NCBI GenBank assembly: GCA_947306375.1
Contig: CAMZGJ010000020.1
Coordinates: 1-11,862, forward strand
Direction: 5' to 3'
DNA length: 11,862 bases
From: an uncultured Spirochaetales bacterium
GTDB taxonomy: Bacteria; Spirochaetota; Spirochaetia; Sphaerochaetales; Sphaerochaetaceae
Shown here: in pieces, positions 6,273-11,862 of the stretch
Layout of the letters: every line of letters begins with the position of its first letter
How positions within the stretch are numbered: position 1 is the first letter of the stretch
Position numbers and translations under genes: made by a program
Notes under the pieces: model-generated
The model's input: only the letters and a program-made list of their open reading frames with translations
The model's database searches: none
Told to the model about the DNA's origin: nothing

Positions 6273-7376
6273 ATGAGTCTCAACTGTGGAATTGTAGGAT
6301 TGCCCAACGTAGGAAAATCCACCATATTCTCCGCACTTACAAGTGCACCCGCGGAAGCGGCCAACTATCCCTTCTGCACCATAGAGCCCAACGTGGGCGT
6401 GGTCAACGTGCCGGACAGCCGCCTGGACAGGATTGTGGAACTGATCCCCACCGCCAAGGTCATCCCGGCCGTGACGGAGTTTGTGGACATCGCCGGCCTT
6501 GTGGCGGGCGCATCCAAGGGCGAGGGTCTGGGCAACAAATTCCTGGCCAACATAAGGGAAGTGGGCATAATAGCGCACGTTGTGCGATGTTTCGAAAACC
6601 CCGATATCATCCATGTGAACAACAAGGTTGACCCTGCCGGCGATATTGAGACCATTGACATTGAGCTTGCTCTTGCGGACCTTGAGACTGTTCAGAAACG
6701 CTATGACAAACAGAGCCGTTTGAGCCGCGTAAGTGCAAAGGATGCCAAGGAGAACGCCGTTCTTCTGCCTCTTTACGAGCGTTTGATTGCCTCACTTGAG
6801 AACGGGCATGCCGCCTCGACCGTGGTTGAAACAGATGACGAGAAGGCCCTGATTGCAGATTTGCATCTTATTACAATGAAACCTGTTATCTATGTTGCCA
6901 ATGTGGATGAGGACGGTCTTTCAGAGGACAATAAATACGTAAAGACCGTGCGTGAGATAGCACAAAAGCGTAACAGCCCCGTTGTTGTTATATGCGGCAA
7001 GGCAGAATCTGAGATTGCAGAGATGGATGAGGCAGACAGGCCGGAGTTCCTCCAGGCTCTGGGACTTGAGGAGAGCGGAATGCACACCCTCATCCGCACG
7101 GCCTATGCAACACTTGGTCTGAGAACCTTCTTCACCGCAGGCTCGGACGAGGACAGAGCATGGACTTTCAAGGCCGGTTACAAGGCCCCTCAGGCTGCAG
7201 GAGTAATCCATACAGACTTTGAGAAGGGCTTTATCCGCGCAGAGGTCTACAGCTGCAATGACCTGTTTGAGTACGGCTCAGAGGCCAAAGTGCGTGAGGC
7301 CGGAAAGTTCCGTATAGAGGGCAAGGAATACGTTGTTCAGGACGGAGATATAATGCATTTCCGTTTCAATGTGTAA
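6273..7376 (+). CDS. ychF: Redox-regulated ATPase YchF (Obg-related GTPase family)
   Basis: A full-length 367-residue YchF/OLA1 protein; the family is usually about 363. It binds ATP in preference to GTP, associates with ribosomes and is linked to stress and peroxide responses in other bacteria. Motifs in order: P-loop GLPNVGKST (9-17), switch [19 protein letters not shown] (72-88), the altered base-recognition motif with NVDED (210-214) in place of NKxD, which explains the loss of GTP specificity, and a C-terminal TGS domain (about 283-366) ending DIMHFRFNV, the family's typical end. A strong AGGAGG lies at 6261-6266 ahead of the ATG. It follows the ABC operon by 30 bp with no terminator visible between, so read-through from that operon is likely, although its function is unrelated. 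Confidence 0.96.
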   Translation: MSLNCGIVGLPNVGKSTIFSALTSAPAEAANYPFCTIEPNVGVVNVPDSRLDRIVELIPTAKVIPAVTEFVDIAGLVAGASKGEGLGNKFLANIREVGIIAHVVRCFENPDIIHVNNKVDPAGDIETIDIELALADLETVQKRYDKQSRLSRVSAKDAKENAVLLPLYERLIASLENGHAASTVVETDDEKALIADLHLITMKPVIYVANVDEDGLSEDNKYVKTVREIAQKRNSPVVVICGKAESEIAEMDEADRPEFLQALGLEESGMHTLIRTAYATLGLRTFFTAGSDEDRAWTFKAGYKAPQAAGVIHTDFEKGFIRAEVYSCNDLFEYGSEAKVREAGKFRIEGKEYVVQDGDIMHFRFNV

Positions 7377-7409
7377 TAACTGAATTAAGAGTTTGTTTTA
7401 GTTTTCAGT

Positions 7410-8144
7410 ATGAAGAGGCTGACACCCGTTTTTATCTTTCTCCCTTTGCTTCTGGTCTCCTGCTCGGTAACCCAGACTGTAAGCCTGGGCTCTTCCTACG
7501 GTGCCCTCAGAGGCAGTTCCCAAACGCAGATTTCAGCCACTGACTTCTTTGTGGGTGTTGTTGAGGACCTTTCCTCATGGAAGGCAAACGGCAACAATGA
7601 CCCTGTTATGGATGTGGCCGTTTCCGAGTTTGCACAAAATGTAAATAATTCCCAGGCCTCATCTTCCGTGTCTTTCAGAAAGACCGGAGACAACAATTAT
7701 TCAGGAAACTTCAACTTTTCAGACCTTGAGAAACTTGTCTCCGACCTGTGTCTGAACAATCCTTCACAGAATCTGATTACAGTCAGAAGGGAAGGGAGCA
7801 GAACCCGCATAAAGCTTCTGATAAGTCTTGAAAACTGGGACACCCTGACTCAGGTTGTGCCCTTTCTGGCGGACAGAAACTTTGCCGTCTGGGGCCCTGT
7901 TTACAACAACCCTCCGCATGATTATCTGACTGAAGAAGACTACAAGGAGCTTGTGGCCTTTATCCTGGGAGAGGACGGCCCTGATGCCATAGACGCAAGC
8001 AGGATAACAATAAGGCTGAACCTTCCCTCCGAAGTCAAATCTACAAACGGCACAATTGTATCAAAAAATACAGTTGAGTTTTCATTCCCCCTGATAGATT
8101 TCCTGCTTTTGCACAATCCCATAGAGTTTTGGTGCGAGTTCTGA
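7410..8144 (+). CDS. Uncharacterised lipoprotein
   Basis: A 244-residue protein with a lipoprotein signal peptide: MKR, a hydrophobic core, then lipobox LVSC with Cys18 as the predicted lipid-modified residue. The mature part is soluble, Asn- and Ser-rich early on, and looks like alternating strands and helices; one stretch (SLENWDTLTQVVPFLADRNFAVWGP) is followed by an acidic YLTEEDYKELVAFILGEDGPD region, and the end is aromatic (FWCEF). I do not recognise a catalytic motif or a named domain. Spirochaetes export many such lineage-specific lipoproteins. The gene lies 33 bp after ychF with a poor ribosome site (TAAGAG lies about 18 bases ahead), so expression may be low or coupled to ychF. The palindromic repeat array B begins 7 bp after its stop. 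Coding status is supported by the signal peptide and codon use; function is unknown. Confidence 0.8.
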   Translation: MKRLTPVFIFLPLLLVSCSVTQTVSLGSSYGALRGSSQTQISATDFFVGVVEDLSSWKANGNNDPVMDVAVSEFAQNVNNSQASSSVSFRKTGDNNYSGNFNFSDLEKLVSDLCLNNPSQNLITVRREGSRTRIKLLISLENWDTLTQVVPFLADRNFAVWGPVYNNPPHDYLTEEDYKELVAFILGEDGPDAIDASRITIRLNLPSEVKSTNGTIVSKNTVEFSFPLIDFLLLHNPIEFWCEF

Positions 8145-8151
8145 GTGCGAG

Positions 8152-8235
8152 GTTCCGCCTGCAGCATGGATTATTGTGTGTCCGGGCGGAACTGTTCCGC
8201 CTGAGAACCGCTTTATTACCCCTACAGGCAGAACT
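8152..8235. repeat. Tandem palindromic repeat, locus B (two units of 42 bp)
   Basis: Units start with GTTCCGCCTG at 8152 and 8194, exactly 42 bp apart, and end in CGGGCGGAAC (8183-8192) and CAGGCAGAAC (8225-8234). The junction is a near-perfect palindrome around T8193. Architecture and period match locus A; unit 2 here and unit 1 at locus A agree at about 31 of 42 positions without gaps by my count, including parts of the loop (AGxACCG then TTT, and Cs before the closing arm). The array lies between the lipoprotein stop and the tRNA terminator. Confidence 0.82.
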
Positions 8236-8252
8236 CAAGTCAAATCAGGTTC

Positions 8253-8285
8253 AAAAAAAACAGAGGCCGTCAAAAACAGCCTCTG
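8253..8285 (-). terminator. Intrinsic terminator of tRNA-Arg
   Basis: Read on the minus strand, CAGAGGC and GCCTCTG (8261-8267 and 8279-8285) form a perfect 7-bp stem with an 11-base loop, followed at once by eight Ts (8260-8253). It begins 8 bases beyond the tRNA 3' end. On the plus strand the same hairpin is followed by a weaker GTTTGTCTT, so it may also slow transcription leaving the lipoprotein gene. Confidence 0.88.
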
Positions 8286-8293
8286 GTTTGTCT

Positions 8294-8367
8294 TACGCCC
8301 TACCTGACTCGAACAGGTCACCTTCTCCTTAGGAGGGAGACGCTCTATCCTGATGAGCTAAGGGCGC
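8294..8367 (-). tRNA. tRNA-Arg (anticodon CCU)
   Basis: A 74-base cloverleaf on the minus strand, reading AGG codons. Acceptor GCGCCCT pairs with AGGGCGT, with a G1.U72 wobble as first pair. D-arm GCTC/GAGC has a 9-base loop. The anticodon stem is TCTCC/GGAGA with loop CTCCTAA, giving anticodon CCT. The variable loop is AGGTG, and the T-arm ACCTG/CAGGT has loop TTCGAGT. The discriminator base is A, and CCA is not encoded (AGA follows), so the 3' end must be added by the CCA enzyme. A promoter sits just upstream and a terminator just downstream, so it is a single-gene transcription unit. Confidence 0.95.
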
Positions 8368-8377
8368 ATCCGGTCTG

Positions 8378-8406
8378 AATATAGCCTATTTCAGGCGGAA
8401 GTTCAA
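8378..8406 (-). promoter_or_regulatory. Promoter of tRNA-Arg
   Basis: On the minus strand: TTGAAC (8406-8401), a 17-bp spacer, TATATT (8383-8378). Transcription would begin near 8371, three to four bases ahead of the tRNA 5' end at 8367. Part of the spacer is TTCCGCCTGA, the arm of the palindromic repeat seen at loci A and B. Confidence 0.75.
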
Positions 8407-8416
8407 CCACCTGAAA
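8389..8416. repeat. Inverted repeat overlapping the tRNA promoter, downstream of topA
   Basis: TTTCAGGCGG (8389-8398) and CCACCTGAAA (8407-8416) pair over ten positions with one mismatch, which is a G.U wobble in minus-strand RNA; the loop is 8 bases. It lies about 30 bp past the topA stop. There is no T-run, so termination would be weak or factor-dependent. It covers the -35 box and part of the spacer of the tRNA promoter. Confidence 0.6.
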
Positions 8417-8444
8417 AGAAGCTGAAAGAAGCAGAAATGATTGC

Positions 8445-10976
8445 TCATGCCTTGCGCACGTACTCCAGAGCCTCTTCAAGGGACATCTGGGAACAGGCGG
8501 CACTGTCATGCTGGTACTTGGGTGCAATCCTGATGTTCTTTGAGCCGTGCCTGAGGTAGTAACCGTAGCGGCCGCTTCTGATATCAAGGGTTTCACCGTC
8601 CTGAACCCCGAAATCCTTTACAATCTCAGTCTCTTTTGCCTGGGCAGAAGTAGTCTTGGTCTTTGCGGAGGAGTAGGTTTTCTTGCGTCTTCCCGCGGAA
8701 GCTGCCTTGGGTGTGCTGAAAATAGCCCTTGCTTCCGACTCGGTTATTGTCAGAACCTCATCATCGTTCTTGATTGTTCTGGAGTCAGCGCCGCACTTGA
8801 TGTAGGGGCCGTATTTGCCTATGTTGGCGGTAATCTCCTCACCGCTTTCAGTATGTCCCACAACGCGGGGCAGGCTGAAGAAGGCAAGAATCTTCTCAAC
8901 GGGTACTTCCTTTCCTATCAGTGATTTGGGCACCGAGAAGCGGCTGACATCCCTGGTCTTGGAGATGTCTCCTATCTGCCAGTAGTCACCGAACTTGCCG
9001 GTGCAGTAGAAAATGGGCTGACCTTCCTGCGTGTAACCGACAATGGGGTTGGAAGTTGAGGTTTTCCTGGAAGCCTTCAGTTCCTGGAGCATACGGTCAT
9101 TCACATTTGCCGGATACCAGGAGTCAGGGATTGAGTAGAAGTTGCCCTCACTGTCCTGAACATAGGGTCCGAACTTGCCTATTCTGATGGTGTTCTCCTC
9201 TGAGACTCCGGGAAGGTTTATCTGCTTGACCTCCATGGGGACAATTGATTCCTTTTCCTTTTTCACAACAGCCTCAAGGCCGTCGGGACCCTCATAGAAG
9301 CCTGCCACATAATCCAGATATTCAAGCTTGCCGTTGGAAATCTCATCCAGGTCTTCTTCCATGCTGGATGTGAAGGAGTAGGCTATGTACTGCTGGAAGT
9401 ATTCCAGAACCTGCACAACCGCAAAACCCATGAAGGTGGGTATGAGGGTGTTGTTTTCCCTGACCACATAGTTTTTTTCAATTATGCGGTCAATGATTGA
9501 AGCGTAGGTGCTGGGCCTTCCTATGCCCAGCTTCTCAAGTTCCTGGACAAGGGACGCATCCGAGTAGCGGCCCGGTTCTTTGGTCTCATGCCTTACGCTT
9601 TCAAGATCTGAAAGGGTAAGAATCTGCCCCACTTCAAGTTTGGGCAGGTCCTGGGAGAGCATGTCATCGTCTTTGTCAGTGTGCTCGGAAGAGTCCGAGT
9701 AGACCTTCAGGAAGCCGGGGAATTCAATTCTTGTGCCTGTTGAGGTGAATACTCCTTCTCCGGCGCTGACGGTGACTGTGGTGCTTATCTTCTGTGCATC
9801 TTTCATCTGTGAGGCAAGGGTGCGCCTGTAGATGAGGGTGTAAAGAGCAAGTTCCCTTCCGGTGAGGCCGGTTTCATCCGGGCTGAGGAAGCGGTCTCCG
9901 GCGGGGCGGATTGCCTCGTGAGCCTCCTGGGCATTTGCGCTCTTTGAGGCATAGCGCCTGGGAGAGTCAGAAAGGAAAGCCCTGCCGTATTTCTCAGTAA
10001 CAGCGCTGCGTGCGGCCTTCAGGCCTTCCTCGGAGAGGGACAGGCTGTCTGTTCTCATGTAGGTTATGAAGCCCTTCTCATACAGGCTCTGGGCATACTT
10101 CATTGTATCCTTTGCCGAGAGGTTGAGCTTTCTGTTGCCCTCCTGCTGGAGGGTGCTTGTCATAAAGGGCGGGAAGGGATGCTGGGCCACGGATTTCTCC
10201 GCGATATCCTCAATCCTGAAGGTATCGCCCTTGAGGGCGGATATTATTACCTGAGTGTCCTCGTAAGAGAGGAGTCTGACCTTTGAGGAGCCCATGAAGC
10301 GGCCTGTTTCCGCGTTGAAGTCCTTTCCTGTGGCGACGCGTTTGGCTTCCCACTGGCTCAAACGGGCGGTGAAGCCCTGGGCAAAGGTTGAGCGTACGTC
10401 CCAGTATTCCGTTTTGACGTGGCTCATGCGCATGCGTTCGCGGTCAACTATGAGTTTGAGGCCCGGTGACTGGACGCGGCCGGCGCTGAGTTTCTTGTTT
10501 GAGAGCTTGCTCCAGAGGACGGGTGACAGGGTGTAGCCGTAGAGTCTGTCAACCACTCTGCGTGCCTCCTGGGCCTTTACAAGGTCCATGTCCAGGGCTC
10601 TGCCGTTGTTGAATGCCTCAAGGATTGCCTTTTTGGTAATCTCGTGGAAGACCATGCGGCGGCAGGGGATGGTGGGCTTGAAGACCTCGGTTATATGCCA
10701 GCTTATGCTTTCTCCCTCGCGGTCCTCATCAGTTGCAAGTATGAGTTCGTCCGCGTCCTTGAGAGCGGTCTTGATCTGGGCTATGACGTCCTTTTTCTTT
10801 TCATCTATAATATATTGCGGTTTGTAGCCGTGTTTGATGTCAATTGCCATTCCTATTTCCGGAAGGGTCCTGATGTGACCCTTGCTGGCAATGATCTTGC
10901 AATCCGACCCGAGGAAACTCTTGATGGTGTTTGCCTTGGTGGGAGACTCAACAATAATCAGTGTATTCTTTGCCAT
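8445..10976 (-). CDS. topA: DNA topoisomerase I
   Basis: A type IA topoisomerase of 843 residues that relaxes negative supercoils through a covalent tyrosine link to one strand. TOPRIM domain: Glu10 in VESPTKA and the acidic triad Asp83, Asp85, Glu87 in ATDEDREGE. SAGRVQSPGLKLIVDRE (164-180) and the catalytic Tyr306 in ITYMRTDS follow, then EAHEAIRP (351-358) and LEKLGIGRPSTYASIIDRI. The C-terminal third has no Cys4 zinc fingers; instead it carries topo-C-type repeats around 598-618, 658-670, 718-757 and 800-843 (IGKFGPYV, TGKFGDYW, IGKYGPYI, SGRYGYYL), with a basic linker at 761-781. I chose the ATG at 10976 because the protein then begins MAKNTLIIVESPTKA, like its relatives; an in-frame ATG at 11015 lies ahead of the likely promoter. 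No ribosome site precedes either start. Confidence 0.97.
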   Translation of the reverse strand: MAKNTLIIVESPTKANTIKSFLGSDCKIIASKGHIRTLPEIGMAIDIKHGYKPQYIIDEKKKDVIAQIKTALKDADELILATDEDREGESISWHITEVFKPTIPCRRMVFHEITKKAILEAFNNGRALDMDLVKAQEARRVVDRLYGYTLSPVLWSKLSNKKLSAGRVQSPGLKLIVDRERMRMSHVKTEYWDVRSTFAQGFTARLSQWEAKRVATGKDFNAETGRFMGSSKVRLLSYEDTQVIISALKGDTFRIEDIAEKSVAQHPFPPFMTSTLQQEGNRKLNLSAKDTMKYAQSLYEKGFITYMRTDSLSLSEEGLKAARSAVTEKYGRAFLSDSPRRYASKSANAQEAHEAIRPAGDRFLSPDETGLTGRELALYTLIYRRTLASQMKDAQKISTTVTVSAGEGVFTSTGTRIEFPGFLKVYSDSSEHTDKDDDMLSQDLPKLEVGQILTLSDLESVRHETKEPGRYSDASLVQELEKLGIGRPSTYASIIDRIIEKNYVVRENNTLIPTFMGFAVVQVLEYFQQYIAYSFTSSMEEDLDEISNGKLEYLDYVAGFYEGPDGLEAVVKKEKESIVPMEVKQINLPGVSEENTIRIGKFGPYVQDSEGNFYSIPDSWYPANVNDRMLQELKASRKTSTSNPIVGYTQEGQPIFYCTGKFGDYWQIGDISKTRDVSRFSVPKSLIGKEVPVEKILAFFSLPRVVGHTESGEEITANIGKYGPYIKCGADSRTIKNDDEVLTITESEARAIFSTPKAASAGRRKKTYSSAKTKTTSAQAKETEIVKDFGVQDGETLDIRSGRYGYYLRHGSKNIRIAPKYQHDSAACSQMSLEEALEYVRKA

Positions 10977-10983
10977 GAGACTG

Positions 10984-11012
10984 AAAATAATGCCAGAAAT
11001 TGCAGATGTCAA
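10984..11012 (-). promoter_or_regulatory. Promoter of topA, probably giving a leaderless mRNA
   Basis: On the minus strand: TTGACA (11012-11007), a 17-bp spacer, TATTTT (10989-10984). Transcription would start about seven bases later, at or next to the A of the topA ATG at 10976. The sequence just before that ATG (TTTTCAGTCTC) has no Shine-Dalgarno motif, which agrees with a leaderless message. Confidence 0.6.
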
Positions 11013-11048
11013 CATGTTTTCAGGCCATTTTTCAGGGGCTGTTGAGGG

Positions 11049-11070
11049 CTATATCTATATTTAGATATAG
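11049..11070. repeat. Perfect 9-bp inverted repeat between topA and the LivK-like gene
   Basis: CTATATCTA (11049-11057) and TAGATATAG (11062-11070) are perfect reverse complements with a 4-base centre. The element lies about 37 bp behind the topA -35 box and about 50 bp ahead of the -35 box of the divergent gene, within a strongly AT-rich stretch with A- and T-runs to about 11100. It may be a regulator site or a bent or easily melted segment. Confidence 0.55.
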
Positions 11071-11120
11071 AATATTTGAAAAAATTTTTGAATTTTTATG
11101 CAGTCCTGCCTGTATATCTA

Positions 11121-11149
11121 TTGAATAAAAGGATGAATTTCAACATAAT
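11121..11149 (+). promoter_or_regulatory. Promoter of the LivK-like gene
   Basis: TTGAAT (11121-11126), a 17-bp spacer, CATAAT (11144-11149). Transcription would start near 11156, leaving a leader of about 43 bases with the ribosome site GGGAGA at 11188-11193 ahead of the ATG at 11199. Several TTGAAT-like words occur in this AT-rich stretch, so the choice is provisional. Confidence 0.5.
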
Positions 11150-11198
11150 TCCAAGAAAATTCTACTGATAGAAACATTTTTTAAACGGGAGAAATATT

Positions 11199-11862
11199 AT
11201 GAAGAAAGCATTAGTTGTCTTTTTGATGGTTTGTACAGCCTTTGCAGTTTTTGCAGGCGGTGCAGGCGAATCCAAGTCAGCTGCAGACAACACAATCACA
11301 GTCGCATTCATCGGAAACACAACCGGTGACTATGCTATGTACGGTGTTCCTGTACGCAATGCAGTCAAGATGTACTTTGACCAGCTCAACGCCGCAGGCG
11401 GAATCAACGGCAAGCAGGTCAACCTTCTTGAGTATGATGACAAGGCAGACGGCGTAGAGTCAGTCAACGCTTACAACCTTGCCAAGGCAAACGGAGCAAC
11501 AGCTGTTATCGGTTCCGTCCTTACAGGTGCAACAATTGCCCTTTCCGACGCAACATACGATGACAACATGCCCCAGATTACAGCATCTGCCACAAACCCC
11601 AAGGTTACAGTCATGGATCCGGACAACCCCAATTCCGAGGTTAAAACAAACGTTTTCCGTTCCTGCTTCCTTGATCCGTTCCAGGGTGTAAAGATGGCAG
11701 AGTATGCAAACAAGGTTCTGGGCGCAAAGAAGGTTGCAATCTTCTATGAAAACGGTTCAGACTACTCAGAAGCCATTGTAAATGCAGCAGAGAAAGAGTT
11801 TGCAGCAAACGGACTTACCCTTGTTGCAAAGGAAGCCTTCGCAACAGGCGATGTTGACTACA
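11199..11862 (+). CDS. Branched-chain amino-acid ABC transporter substrate-binding protein, LivK-like (3' end cut by window)
   Basis: The first 221 codons of a periplasmic binding protein of the LivJ/LivK (Peripla_BP_6) family, which binds leucine, isoleucine, valine or related amino acids for an ABC importer. Residues 1-19 are a signal peptide with likely cleavage after AVFA, before GGAGES; Cys12 lies within the hydrophobic core and has no good lipobox, so a lipid anchor is doubtful. Then follow the first-lobe strand TVAFIGNTTGDYAMYG (34-49), where the family usually has a PLTG-type turn, NAAGGINGKQVNLLEYDD (64-81, a hallmark of the family), and the ligand-contact region VIGSVLTGATIALSD (103-117) with QITASATNP (126-134). 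GGGAGA about five bases ahead supports the start. It is divergent from topA. Permease and ATPase genes (livHMGF type) would be expected beyond the window. Confidence 0.92.
   Translation, partial: MKKALVVFLMVCTAFAVFAGGAGESKSAADNTITVAFIGNTTGDYAMYGVPVRNAVKMYFDQLNAAGGINGKQVNLLEYDDKADGVESVNAYNLAKANGATAVIGSVLTGATIALSDATYDDNMPQITASATNPKVTVMDPDNPNSEVKTNVFRSCFLDPFQGVKMAEYANKVLGAKKVAIFYENGSDYSEAIVNAAEKEFAANGLTLVAKEAFATGDVDY

Noticed and set aside
5697-6614. Long open frame of about 300 codons on the minus strand
   Set aside because: It is the mirror of the ABC ATPase and ychF genes, both of which have full family motifs; its translation is His/Gly/Cys-rich and has no recognisable domain.
7349-7354. 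TATAAT near the end of ychF as a promoter for the lipoprotein gene
   Set aside because: No acceptable -35 hexamer lies 16-18 bp upstream, and the bases encode the conserved DIMHF end of YchF.
8129-8332. Open frame of 67 codons on the plus strand across the repeat array
   Set aside because: It overlaps the lipoprotein end, two repeat units, the tRNA terminator and the tRNA itself; no ribosome site or protein-like composition.

Overview
The window reads as ordinary chromosome from a spirochaete, most likely a Treponema-like gut or rumen species. This rests on gene style (a TrpXYZ-type ABC operon, a LivK-like binding protein whose signal peptide ends in FAGG, a topoisomerase I with repeats instead of Cys4 fingers in its tail, a tRNA without encoded CCA) and on clear GGAG-type ribosome sites. 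It was read by eye with no database search, so the genus is an inference.

Layout. 1-2370 (+): a tightly packed group of a cation:proton antiporter (5' end missing), an MgtC/SapB membrane protein and the rRNA/tRNA methyltransferase RlmN, with junctions of +2 bp and -1 bp. 2378-3175 (-): a lone AT-rich gene for a PD-(D/E)XK-nuclease-like protein, convergent with rlmN and only 7 bp from it. 3176-3482: an intergenic region with a two-unit palindromic repeat, two further inverted repeats and a good promoter. 3483-6242 (+): a complete TrpXYZ-type importer (lipoprotein receptor, permease, ATPase) with 1-2 bp gaps. 6273-7376 (+): the conserved ATPase YchF, 30 bp behind. 7410-8144 (+): an uncharacterised lipoprotein. 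8145-8444: a second copy of the palindromic repeat pair, then a self-contained tRNA-Arg(CCU) unit on the minus strand with promoter and intrinsic terminator. 8445-10976 (-): topA. 10977-11198: a divergent regulatory region. 11199-end (+): a LivK-like amino-acid binding protein cut by the window edge.

How the parts relate. The chromosome-maintenance and translation genes (rlmN, ychF, topA, tRNA-Arg) are housekeeping; the two binding proteins point to amino-acid import as a main nutritional theme. I see no CRISPR array, phage module, transposase or obvious defence island. The most unusual material is non-coding: a tandem palindromic repeat of about 42 bp with the same architecture at two distant loci, a half-copy of it inside the tRNA promoter, palindromes packed around the trpX-type promoter, and a topA promoter placed so that the mRNA should start at or next to the start codon.
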